NCBI GenBank assembly: GCA_035412805.1
Contig: DAONVO010000017.1
Location: 1-32,388, forward strand
Source: DTU018 sp029550685
Lineage (GTDB): Bacteria > Bacillota > Syntrophomonadia > Syntrophomonadales > Syntrophomonadaceae
Direction: 5' to 3'
DNA length: 32,388 nt
The stretch's first letter is position 1. Every line of letters begins with the position of its first letter. The position numbers and the translations under genes were made by a program. The notes under the pieces were generated by a model. The model saw only the letters and a program-made list of their open reading frames with translations, did not search any database and was not told the DNA's origin. Shown here in pieces: positions 7,987 through 15,840 of the stretch.

Positions 7987-9595
7987 CTTTCGCCGCCCCT
8001 TTGCCAGGTAGTGGTTGCATGCGCAGGTCCATGGTTCGTTCGATTTCTCCGTCCATGACCAGGGCATTGCCCAGCAGTTCATGAACGCCCATAACTTGAA
8101 CCCCAGGAACCCAGTAATCCATTAAAGCTGGGAAAGCAGCACGGTCAATAGCGCAGATATTAGCCAGCACATTTACGCCATGTTTTTCCTGAACATATTT
8201 AACCGCATTGGCCCGGGGGAATCCTCCCCGCAAGCGCAGTTCCATGTTTTCTCCGGCGTTTAATCCGGCTCCGCTTCCGCAGCACAAGGTTTTTTCCCGT
8301 ATAGTTTCCTCCGGCATTTCGTAGAAGTTGTTGCAGACCTTACTAATGATGTAGCGAGGTTCTTCCATAAGCCCCATACCTCTGGCTGTATTGCAGGAGT
8401 CATGGAATGTTACCCGCAGGTGATCATTACGGCTGGGATCCAGTTTTATTTTGTTGTGATAAATAAGATCAGCTGTAAACTCGGTAATATGAACCATCTT
8501 GGTCGAAGCAGCGCTGGTGAATTTGGTACCGGTAATTGGTGATACTGGTACTTCCAAAAAGTCCGCCGGCCCGTTCCAGGTGTCCATATACTGGTTGATT
8601 ACCCGCCACATATGGCCGCATTCTCCGCCCAGTATCCACTTAACCCCCAGTCGTTTGGCTTCAGCGTAGATTTTGGCATTCAGCCTTTTAGCCATCTCAT
8701 TGGAAGTAAAAAAGCCAAAATTTCCGCCCTCAGAAGCATAGGTGCTCATGGTGTAGTCCAATCCGAGCTGTTCGAAAAGCATCAGATAACCCATGCAAGT
8801 ATAAATGCCTGGCTCAGCGAAGAGATCACCCGAGGGAGCCACAAAAAGGATCTCAGCACCCTTGCGGTTAAATTGGGGTTTAATTACCTTGCCAGTGATG
8901 GTTTCAATGTCTTCCAGCATGAACTCAATATTGCTGATGATGGTCTGGGGTTCCAGTCCCACATGATTGCCTTTCGTGTAACAATTGGCCACTGGTCCGG
9001 ATATCCAGTCAGTGTTCAATCCCAGCAGGTTCAGCAGTTCCCTGCCCATCATGGTAATTTCCGCCTGATCTATCCCATAGGGACAAAATACCGAGCAGCG
9101 GCGGCATTCGGTACATTGGTAGAAATAATACCACCACTCTTTGAGAACTTCCTCGGTGAGATCACGCGCCCCAGCCAGGCGGCCCAACAGCTTGCCGGAA
9201 GTAGTATTATAGCGACGGTAAACTGACCGCAGCAGTTCGGCCCTTAAAACCGGCATGTTCTTAGGGTCACCTGAACCCAGGTAAAAGTGGCATTTATCAG
9301 CACAGGCACCACAGCGAACACATATGTCCATGAAAAGCCGGAATGACCGGTACTTGGACAGGCGATCGGCCATACCTTCCAGGACGGTCCCTTTCCAATC
9401 CTCCGGCAGTTTCCAGTCCTCATCGGTGGGCGACCAGTCGCGGGCATTGGGAAAATCAACCACTTCCAGGTTTTTCCCCTTGGCTCCGTAGCAGAAGGTG
9501 CCCGGCTTGAACTCTACCGGAGTATCCATCCAATCAGTAGCAGGAACTATATATTCATACTGGAGCAATTCTTCTTTCTTTGGTAACTTGGCCAT
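7979..9595 (-). CDS. dsrK: DsrK, HdrD-like Fe-S subunit of DsrMKJOP
   Basis: This is a 538-residue cytoplasmic iron-sulfur protein related to heterodisulfide reductase HdrD. It has two [4Fe-4S] motifs at residues 92-102 (CVRCGACADKC) and 161-171 (CTECRRCSVFC). These are followed by CCG-domain cysteines: GGECGH, the HDSCNTARGMG stretch, and the CCGSGAG motif. The catalytic cluster is proposed to reduce the DsrC trisulfide. It lies 6 bases after dsrM, with a GGAG ribosome site inside the dsrM end, and overlaps dsrJ. Its length fits the family. Confidence 0.95.
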   Translation of the reverse strand: MAKLPKKEELLQYEYIVPATDWMDTPVEFKPGTFCYGAKGKNLEVVDFPNARDWSPTDEDWKLPEDWKGTVLEGMADRLSKYRSFRLFMDICVRCGACADKCHFYLGSGDPKNMPVLRAELLRSVYRRYNTTSGKLLGRLAGARDLTEEVLKEWWYYFYQCTECRRCSVFCPYGIDQAEITMMGRELLNLLGLNTDWISGPVANCYTKGNHVGLEPQTIISNIEFMLEDIETITGKVIKPQFNRKGAEILFVAPSGDLFAEPGIYTCMGYLMLFEQLGLDYTMSTYASEGGNFGFFTSNEMAKRLNAKIYAEAKRLGVKWILGGECGHMWRVINQYMDTWNGPADFLEVPVSPITGTKFTSAASTKMVHITEFTADLIYHNKIKLDPSRNDHLRVTFHDSCNTARGMGLMEEPRYIISKVCNNFYEMPEETIREKTLCCGSGAGLNAGENMELRLRGGFPRANAVKYVQEKHGVNVLANICAIDRAAFPALMDYWVPGVQVMGVHELLGNALVMDGEIERTMDLRMQPLPGKGAAKDV

Positions 9596-9601
9596 GTCTC
9601 C

Positions 9602-10588
9602 TCACTCCTTTTCCAGCGGCAATCCAACTTTACGCATCTTATCCCTGTACTCATCCTCATACTCGGCATAAGTATGGGTCTTGACCTCATAATTCCAGGG
9701 ATTAATATGCCTGACCACCCGGCTGTTGTTAGCCAGATTCCTGGTCGGAGTCATGAAGATTCCGCCGGCGTGCATCAGTTTACTCCAGGGGAAATAGGCC
9801 GCCAAACTGCTCACCAGAAACAGATGAATATAAAAGATAGTTCCAATTTCTATTACCTGAGGGTTTAAAGCAGCCAGGCTCATAGCGAAGTCCTTCACGC
9901 TGGCGATATCCACCTTGAACCCGTAGCGCATCAGGATACCGCTGGTGGCAATGCCCAGCAGCAAAAACAAAGGGAAATAATCGGCAGCCAGGGAAATGTA
10001 TTTCACCTGGGGAATGACCACCCGTCGCAGGAAGAGATAGGTTAATCCCAAAACAACGAATACGTCAGTTAAATATAAAACCGGTACTCCTATTTGCAGA
10101 AAACCGTCCAGCTTTTCCAACCCCTGTACCAGGGCAGGCACCGGATATACGAAGTAGCGAAGATGTCTGAGGACGATAATCAGCATGGACCAGTGAAACA
10201 CCAGACTACCAAACCATAGCCATTTTGATGATCCGAAGCCCAGTCTATCTTCTCTTTTCTCGGTTTGGGTATTGCGAAATAGTGAGCGGAACAGAAGGAT
10301 TTCCAAAGCCATACGTCCCACTACCCCCCAGGTGCTGGAGGGGTTTTCAATCTTATCGTGTTTTATCCAGGGCAAAGACTCCTGCTGCCCGCAGGTGGTT
10401 GGAATGCGGAAGGGAACTGGGGATTTCGCCCATTTAACTACCCGGAAAACGATTCCCAGCAATAATATGGCGAAGGCTGCGTACGGGATCACAATCCCGA
10501 ACACACTGGTCAAGTTAAAAACTCCTGTCCCTATCCAGGCTATTAATACTAAAGCCAGTACTGCCAACAGAGAAGACCAGATTTTCAT
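9602..10588 (-). CDS. dsrM: DsrM, cytochrome b subunit of DsrMKJOP
   Basis: This is a 328-residue NarI/HdrE-like di-heme cytochrome b membrane subunit that oxidises menaquinol and feeds DsrK. About five to six membrane helices are visible (for example residues 7-50, 125-145, 170-190, 205-220 and 245-270). Histidines in LVFHWSMLIIVLRHLRYF and in FYIHLFL...KLMHAGG are heme-ligand candidates. The start ATG overlaps the preceding RsbRD_N gene's stop as ATGA, so the two are translationally coupled. Confidence 0.93.
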   Translation of the reverse strand: MKIWSSLLAVLALVLIAWIGTGVFNLTSVFGIVIPYAAFAILLLGIVFRVVKWAKSPVPFRIPTTCGQQESLPWIKHDKIENPSSTWGVVGRMALEILLFRSLFRNTQTEKREDRLGFGSSKWLWFGSLVFHWSMLIIVLRHLRYFVYPVPALVQGLEKLDGFLQIGVPVLYLTDVFVVLGLTYLFLRRVVIPQVKYISLAADYFPLFLLLGIATSGILMRYGFKVDIASVKDFAMSLAALNPQVIEIGTIFYIHLFLVSSLAAYFPWSKLMHAGGIFMTPTRNLANNSRVVRHINPWNYEVKTHTYAEYEDEYRDKMRKVGLPLEKE

Positions 10589-11073
10589 CCTAAACCTCTC
10601 CCATACATCCTTTTAATTTCTTCTGCCTGCAGTTGGTAAATTTGATTGCGGCAGGCACCAAATAGGTCAAAAGCCATTAAAGCCATGTCATCAATACGTC
10701 GATCAACTTCCCATAATTCCTCGGCATATTGGCTAACATCAATTTCCTCTGCCAAGCACTCGCGGATAATGGTCTTTAGATCAAATATAAAATGCAAAGA
10801 TTCAGATGGCCGGTAATCCTGGACCGCCTTTATCCGGCAAATGGCTTCCAGTGGTTTGCCTAAATCGGTATCCGGCTCGTCATTTATCAGCCACTGCAGG
10901 ATCGCTTCGGCATTGGAGGCGATGGCATAACCCAGCGGATCTGAAAACCTATCTTTTCCCCGGTGTACTGTTAACGGCTCACTATGACAGAAGTCACCCA
11001 GGGCTGCTGGTACCCACCTGGATAAAATGGACTGCTGTTTGTCTTGTATGGCTTTATAGATTTTGTATCCCAT
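10585..11073 (-). CDS. RsbRD N-terminal-domain protein of the dsr operon
   Basis: This is a 162-residue helical cytoplasmic protein. The pattern (IYKAIQDKQQSILSRW at the start, a DPLGYAIASNAEAIL stretch, then ICRIKAVQDYRPSESLHFIF and LKTIIREC) matches the RsbRD_N domain known from RsbR-type stressosome sensors, here without a STAS domain. Such stand-alone proteins accompany dsrM in other sulfite reducers; their role is not established. The ATG at 11073 is preferred because AGGAG lies 8 bases before it; the GTG two codons earlier is too close. It overlaps dsrM by 4 bases, which argues for a sensing or assembly function tied to DsrMKJOP (inference). Confidence 0.8.
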   Translation of the reverse strand: MGYKIYKAIQDKQQSILSRWVPAALGDFCHSEPLTVHRGKDRFSDPLGYAIASNAEAILQWLINDEPDTDLGKPLEAICRIKAVQDYRPSESLHFIFDLKTIIRECLAEEIDVSQYAEELWEVDRRIDDMALMAFDLFGACRNQIYQLQAEEIKRMYGRGLG

Positions 11074-11126
11074 CTGCACTGCTCCTGTTATCAGATCTAA
11101 AACAGATAAAAGCTTACCTGCCGGGG

Positions 11127-11161
11127 CGGAAGGGCAGACAGATTACTCCTCTGTCCTTCCG
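11127..11161 (-). promoter_or_regulatory. Hairpin between dsrABD and the dsrMKJOP genes
   Basis: CGGAAGG (11127-11133) pairs with CCTTCCG (11155-11161), with an inner ACAGA/TCTGT stem (11138-11142 and 11150-11154) and a four-base bulge. It starts 11 bases past the dsrD stop. No strong T-run follows on the minus strand, so it may be a 3' stabilising stem or a partial terminator that sets lower expression of the membrane complex than of DsrABD. Confidence 0.5.
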
Positions 11162-11171
11162 TATCCTTCAT

Positions 11172-11390
11172 TTATGGAGCCCCTACCTTGCCTTTAAGCG
11201 CTATATAGGTGGTAGTTATATACAGGTATTCCACCTTGTCCTCCATAGCCAGTTCCTTTACAGCCAGGTCTACATCAGCTTTGTTTTCCCCGATGGCCTT
11301 GGCAATATCCTTGCTTTTGGCCTTCTCCACTGTATCCAGGTAAGCCAGGACTTTCTCCTTAATTTCCGGACTTGCAGGACCTTTTTCCAT
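11172..11390 (-). CDS. dsrD: DsrD, activator of dissimilatory sulfite reductase
   Basis: This is a 72-residue winged-helix protein of the DsrD family. The body shows KEKVLAYLDTVEKAKSKDIA, then ADVDLAVKELAMEDKVEYL, and a C-terminal beta wing. DsrD is found almost only in reductive sulfite metabolism and has been reported to stimulate DsrAB allosterically rather than bind DNA. Its presence therefore points to sulfite reduction and not sulfur oxidation. The ribosome site AAAGGAGG is strong. It follows dsrB by 60 bases. Confidence 0.95.
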   Translation of the reverse strand: MEKGPASPEIKEKVLAYLDTVEKAKSKDIAKAIGENKADVDLAVKELAMEDKVEYLYITTTYIALKGKVGAP

Positions 11391-11450
11391 TGTCGTTCCT
11401 CCTTTTTCTTATATACGAGGCTCGCGAATGGTTCGTACTAGCCGGCCTGC

Positions 11451-12509
11451 TTAGTATTTGAAAGCTGCACTGGTACGGAACGTCTCCCGGGAGAAGATAT
11501 AATCATCAATACATTTATCCGAAAAAGGTATATTGGTTAGAGTAAAGAATCTTTCCCAGCCGATACGTTCAATCCATTCACCCATACGCTCTCCGGTGCG
11601 AGCATGAGTGAGCCAGGTTTCCACAATGTTCCGCACTGCTTCAGTGACTTCGGGCCACCGCGGCGGGTTGTTCGGCAGAAACGGAATTACTAACCGTGAG
11701 AAGCTGGGGGCTGAACGGGCATTGGAGACCTTGCCCCCCACCAGAATAGCAATGCCGTCATTTTGTGCATCAAGGATCTGCATTCCCGGAGACATGGTAA
11801 AGCAGTTACCGCAGTACATGCATTTTTCTTCCTTGACCGCCACACTCTTATTCTTGGGATCGGGCCGAATGGCTCCGGTAGGACAGCAAGCTACCAGACT
11901 GGGTATTTCAGCACCCTTTTGAATGATTTCGTGATTAATAACCGGAGGTGTCCGGTGTACGCCAAGAATAGCTATGTCACTGCAGTGTACGGCACCGCAC
12001 ATATTTAAGCAGCAGGCCATAGCGATTCTTAATTTGGCGGGCAGATCGTCCCGTCCAAAGTACTCGTAGAGATCATCCATGACCGCCTTTACGATTCCTG
12101 AGGCATCGGAAGCAGGAGTATGGCAGTGTATCCATCCCTGAGTATGAACGATGTTGCTGAGAGAGCGCCCGGTTCCGCCCACCGGCAGTCCTTTGGCCCG
12201 GCAGGCTTCTATTAAAGGCTCGACCATGGCAGCATCATCCGTGAGAAACTCAATATTATTACGGCTGGTAAAACGCAAATACCCTTTACAATACTGATCG
12301 GCTATATCGCAGATATCACGGATAAAATCAACACTTACCAGGCGGGGTGAACCTACCCGGATTGTGTATAATTCAGCCCCTGATTGGGCCACATGTTTAA
12401 GAACTCCGGGTCTTACCAATTCATGGTATTTCCATTTCCCGTAATTCTCTTTGATTACAGGTGGAAGGAATTTTCGATAATCAGGAGGCCCAATATCAAT
12501 TTTAGCCAT
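11451..12509 (-). CDS. dsrB: Dissimilatory sulfite reductase beta subunit
   Basis: This 352-residue subunit, with DsrA, forms the cytoplasmic siroheme enzyme that reduces sulfite with six electrons. The family hallmark VHTQGWIHCHTP lies at about 121-132. The siroheme-cluster cysteines are in ACCLNMCGAVHCSD (165-178) and ACCPTGAIRP (207-216). A ferredoxin-like cluster is at Cys230/233/236. The start ATG has GAGGTGA upstream. It follows dsrA by 59 bases and precedes dsrD, the standard reductive-type order. Confidence 0.97.
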   Translation of the reverse strand: MAKIDIGPPDYRKFLPPVIKENYGKWKYHELVRPGVLKHVAQSGAELYTIRVGSPRLVSVDFIRDICDIADQYCKGYLRFTSRNNIEFLTDDAAMVEPLIEACRAKGLPVGGTGRSLSNIVHTQGWIHCHTPASDASGIVKAVMDDLYEYFGRDDLPAKLRIAMACCLNMCGAVHCSDIAILGVHRTPPVINHEIIQKGAEIPSLVACCPTGAIRPDPKNKSVAVKEEKCMYCGNCFTMSPGMQILDAQNDGIAILVGGKVSNARSAPSFSRLVIPFLPNNPPRWPEVTEAVRNIVETWLTHARTGERMGEWIERIGWERFFTLTNIPFSDKCIDDYIFSRETFRTSAAFKY

Positions 12510-12568
12510 TAATCTTCACCTCTTATCAGTAGTTGACTCTTGCCCTTGAACCGGTTTAAAAGAGTCCT

Positions 12569-13759
12569 CTATTTTTTGATTTCATCCTCTTGCCAGAATA
12601 CATAGGGATTGGCCCGCGGCCGGAAAACCATTTGCGGTACCGGTGGCAGACCCACTTCCCGCAGGAATGTTCCCATACCTACCCGGTAAATCAATTCACC
12701 CAACCTTTCACGAGTTTTACCGTTTTCATCCCACCAATCCCATATACGGCGGATCAAATCCTTAAACTCGGTATAGGGCGGTTCCATTTTCATAAAGGGA
12801 ACTATGACCCAGGACATAAAGGCTGATTTTACGATGGTGGATTTCCCGCCCAGGAGAATGGTGGCTCCCTTCTCCTTGCCTGGCTGAATGGCTTTGGGCA
12901 TCATGTTAATGCAGTGCATGCAGCGGGAGCAGTCTTCAGGAATAACAGTAAGTTCCTTGGTTTCAGCATTGAATTCCAGAGCCCGGGTGGGACACTTGTC
13001 GCATACCGCCCGCTGAATGTTCAGTCCGCTCTCAGCGTAGGCCTTGACTTCATCTTGATCGATAATGATTGTGTCACGCCAGGTACCAATAACCGAACAA
13101 TCTGCCCGGGCAATAGCTGCTACACAGTCATTGGCGCATCCCGACATTTTAATTTTGAACTTATAAGGCCACATAGGACGATGCAGTTCATCCTGGAATT
13201 CATGGGTAAGGTCATAACACATATCCAGAGTATCGAAGCAAGCGTACTCACAGCGAGCCGGACCTACACAGCAGCTGGGGGATCTCAAATCGGAACCTGA
13301 TCCTCCCAGATCAAAGCCGGCTTCGCTGAATTCATCAAAAGTGGGTTGTAATTCATCGGTGGTGGTTCCCAGCATAATAATGTCCCCGGTGGAGCCATGG
13401 AAGTTGGTCAGACCGCTGCCATGTTTTTCCCAAATGTCGCAGATGGTACGCAGGGCATCAGTGGTGTAAAACCAGCCGCTGGGATGGTTAACCCGCATAG
13501 TGTGAAATTCCTTAAGATGAGGAAACTCCTCCGGCAGATCGGTATAGCGGCCTATGACTCCTCCGCCATAACCCCTTACTCCAACAATACCGCCGTGCTT
13601 CCAGTGTCCAATCTTGTCCTCATAGGAACGTTCCAGCAGACCTAACAAATCATCGGCTGCTGGATTCTTAGCTGCAGCCCTTTTCATTTCCGTAACAAAA
13701 CTTGGCCAGGGACCCTTTTCCAGCTCATCCAATTGAGGTGTTTTCCTGTCTTCCGGCAT
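12569..13759 (-). CDS. dsrA: Dissimilatory sulfite reductase alpha subunit
   Basis: This is the 396-residue alpha subunit of DsrAB. Substrate-pocket and siroheme-cluster features include the GSDLRSPSCCVGPARCEYAC region (residues 155-174; Cys163/164/170/174) and SGCANDC (206-212). The inserted ferredoxin domain has Cys253/256 and Cys277/280/283. The start ATG has a perfect AAAGGAGG site. It is preceded 33 bases upstream by a small ferredoxin and followed by dsrB. The length is slightly below most DsrA proteins (about 400-440), but all key cysteines are present. Confidence 0.97.
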   Translation of the reverse strand: MPEDRKTPQLDELEKGPWPSFVTEMKRAAAKNPAADDLLGLLERSYEDKIGHWKHGGIVGVRGYGGGVIGRYTDLPEEFPHLKEFHTMRVNHPSGWFYTTDALRTICDIWEKHGSGLTNFHGSTGDIIMLGTTTDELQPTFDEFSEAGFDLGGSGSDLRSPSCCVGPARCEYACFDTLDMCYDLTHEFQDELHRPMWPYKFKIKMSGCANDCVAAIARADCSVIGTWRDTIIIDQDEVKAYAESGLNIQRAVCDKCPTRALEFNAETKELTVIPEDCSRCMHCINMMPKAIQPGKEKGATILLGGKSTIVKSAFMSWVIVPFMKMEPPYTEFKDLIRRIWDWWDENGKTRERLGELIYRVGMGTFLREVGLPPVPQMVFRPRANPYVFWQEDEIKK

Positions 13760-13792
13760 GACAATCCTCCTTTAGGCTAATCATGATAAAAC

Positions 13793-13981
13793 CTATACTT
13801 CCATAATCGAAATAGCTCCGCTTTCACAAACGGAAATACAAGCCTCGCAGCCCATACACTCTGTTTCATCTCCAGATACGAAAGCCTTTTCCCCATTAAA
13901 ACCCAGTATACGTGCCGGACAGCCTTCAACACACAATTCGCATCCTTCGCAAATGTCCTCATCGATGGAAACTATAAACAC
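13793..13981 (-). CDS. Small 2[4Fe-4S] ferredoxin of the dsr operon
   Basis: This is a 62-residue cytoplasmic ferredoxin with two complete CX2CX2CX3C motifs (Cys11/14/17/21 and Cys42/45/48/52). It starts at GTG 13981, with AGGAGGTG upstream. It is 33 bases ahead of dsrA and so probably co-transcribed with it. It is a candidate electron donor to DsrAB, linking ferredoxin-reducing reactions (such as the aldehyde oxidoreductase at 25044-26927) with sulfite reduction. The family call is certain; the partner is inferred. Confidence 0.9.
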   Translation of the reverse strand: MFIVSIDEDICEGCELCVEGCPARILGFNGEKAFVSGDETECMGCEACISVCESGAISIMEV

Positions 13982-14213
13982 TTGATTGTTACACCTCCTC
14001 GAATACGGTATCTATCCGCGTCATATAGAAAACCTGTAAACGATTTTTATTTCCCTATTTAAACCTTAATCACTGAACCAAAAGACTGTAAAATACCAAT
14101 ACCTAATCGTATTATCAGAAACTATTATTGCAGTCAGGTGGATATGACACCTTCAGGGCAGACCGCCTGATTGAGAACCAGCTGCATTTCTGCAGGACGA
14201 TATAAATTATCTA
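13982..14213. other. Gap between the dsrK-like gene and the ferredoxin
   Basis: This is 232 bases of AT-rich sequence with small hairpins (for example CTGCAGAAATGCAG on the minus strand at about 14183-14196). It could hold a separate dsrAB promoter, but I see no convincing -35/-10 pair. A 17-codon frame at about 14137-14190 (minus) has no ribosome site and is not called. Confidence 0.4.
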
Positions 14214-15821
14214 TTATCCTTCCAAAAACTCCAGATAGGGCTGGTTCAAACTGGTCAAAGCGTTGACCATTAGTTCCACCAAGCCCCCGTACTGCATGTT
14301 AAACTTGGCTGTAACTTGGTAGTACTTAAATATCTCCCGCATGCTCCCTTTACAATTGGAACAGGGAGCACATACATATTTGGGTATGGAGTTGTCAGCT
14401 ATGGTATCCGAGAAAGCTCTAAGAATCTGATCAAATTTCATGCGGGAACTGACTTTATTCCGGAAATGTTCGAAGTTGGGGCTGTGCATTATGGCAAAAC
14501 CGCTCCCGCCCCCGCAGCAGTAGTTGTCTACACCGTGAGGTTCCATTTCGCGAAATTGAGGAGCAATAACTTTCAAAATCTCACGCTGGGGCTGAACAAT
14601 CCCCATCTGCCTGACAATGTTACAGGGGTCGTGCAGGGTCACCGGGAAATTGTTTTTGCTGGGATCAAATTTTAGCCGTCCGGTTTTGACCAGTTCCCAC
14701 ATGACTGGTATCCAGCTTTCCACCGGAATTTTTTCTTCGGCTGAAAGCATCCGGTCAGCAACTAGTCCAGCTGCCTTATGGGCATGTCCGCACTCGCCAA
14801 TCACAATGCGCCTGACCCCCAGTTCCCTGGCAGCCCGCATTTGCTGTTGAATTATTTTCTTGGCCTGGGTATCGTCATACCAAATGCCATAGTTGACACT
14901 GTCATATCCCATCATGGAACTGCTGAGGGTCCAGTCGACTCCCGCTTCATCAAAAAGGATCGCAAAAGCTGCCGGGTTTTCCGGCCAGGCTACAAATTCT
15001 CCGGCATTGTGTATCAATAAAATATCGGCACCCTGTTTATCAATAGGAATCTTTATTTTACGCCCAATCCGGTCCTCGATATCCTCTTCCAGGAACTCCA
15101 CCATATCCACGAAGGCAGCTTTGCCAATGCCGGTGGAAGAACCAGTTTTTAACTGCAGCATGCTACCCTTCTCATGCAAGGGTGTAGGGGCGATCCCCAT
15201 CTCCTGACTGAATATCTTTCTTATTTCTTTGGCAAACAGGGAATTATCCAAGCCCAATGGGCAGACTTGGGCACAGCGGCGGCATAGATTGCAGCGATAA
15301 GCCAGTTCTCCTAGTCTGGCCACCGTTTCCCAGTTTAAGTCCATATCAGCACCGATAAAGCGCTTATACAGTTTACCGCCGGGCGTAAAATGATTCTTGT
15401 ATATCTTCCGGAAGGCTTCTGCCCGGAAAATGGGGCGATAAAGTTCGTTATCACCAGAAGCCTTGTAAATATGGCAGGCATCAGAGCAAGTGTTGCACTT
15501 GGCACAATAATCAACAGCCAACTTCAGGGGCTGCAATACTCCGGTGTTGGCATCGGAAAACGCCTTTTCCAGCCCATTTAAGAATTTTTGCACCAACTCT
15601 TTCTCCTCAGCTTCATTCTGGGGACGCTGGAGAGTATCCAGGGCTACACAACCGTCCAGAGAAGTGCAATATTTATCCTTCCATTCCGGCTTAACATCCG
15701 GAAAGGCCGGTTCCATTTCCGGCTGATCATATGGGAAGCTCAAAGGCATCAGGTTATCGAGCTGGATCAGTTGTTCCTGTGATTTTCCTAAATCTTTGGG
15801 TCTCAAATCTTTTCGATTCAC
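14214..15821 (-). CDS. DsrK/HdrD/TmcB-like Fe-S protein (second copy)
   Basis: This 535-residue protein has the same layout as the DsrK at 7979-9595. It has two [4Fe-4S] motifs (about residues 106-116, CAKCNTCSDAC; about 177-187, CNLCRRCAQVC), then CCG-domain cysteines in IGECGHAHK, LHDPCNIVRQMG and NYCCGGGSG. An extra CAPCSNCKG motif lies near the C-terminus. It is clearly diverged from the first copy, so this is not a recent duplication. The partner is the cytochrome b at 15841-16728. GTG at 15821 is chosen because GGAG lies 8 bases before it; GTG at 15830 abuts the site. Likely a menaquinone-linked thiol/disulfide oxidoreductase; TmcB or HdrD are alternative names. Confidence 0.85.
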   Translation of the reverse strand: MNRKDLRPKDLGKSQEQLIQLDNLMPLSFPYDQPEMEPAFPDVKPEWKDKYCTSLDGCVALDTLQRPQNEAEEKELVQKFLNGLEKAFSDANTGVLQPLKLAVDYCAKCNTCSDACHIYKASGDNELYRPIFRAEAFRKIYKNHFTPGGKLYKRFIGADMDLNWETVARLGELAYRCNLCRRCAQVCPLGLDNSLFAKEIRKIFSQEMGIAPTPLHEKGSMLQLKTGSSTGIGKAAFVDMVEFLEEDIEDRIGRKIKIPIDKQGADILLIHNAGEFVAWPENPAAFAILFDEAGVDWTLSSSMMGYDSVNYGIWYDDTQAKKIIQQQMRAARELGVRRIVIGECGHAHKAAGLVADRMLSAEEKIPVESWIPVMWELVKTGRLKFDPSKNNFPVTLHDPCNIVRQMGIVQPQREILKVIAPQFREMEPHGVDNYCCGGGSGFAIMHSPNFEHFRNKVSSRMKFDQILRAFSDTIADNSIPKYVCAPCSNCKGSMREIFKYYQVTAKFNMQYGGLVELMVNALTSLNQPYLEFLEG

Positions 15822-15840
15822 CTTTTCCACTCCTTTCCCT

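Noticed and set aside
8612..9226. A 204-codon plus-strand open frame
   Set aside because: It is antisense to dsrK, with no domain and no ribosome site.
10806..11441. A 211-codon plus-strand open frame
   Set aside because: It is antisense to the RsbRD_N and dsrD genes, both well supported, and shows no recognisable domain.
14137..14190. A possible 17-codon leader peptide upstream of the dsr ferredoxin
   Set aside because: No ribosome site and no features of an attenuation peptide.
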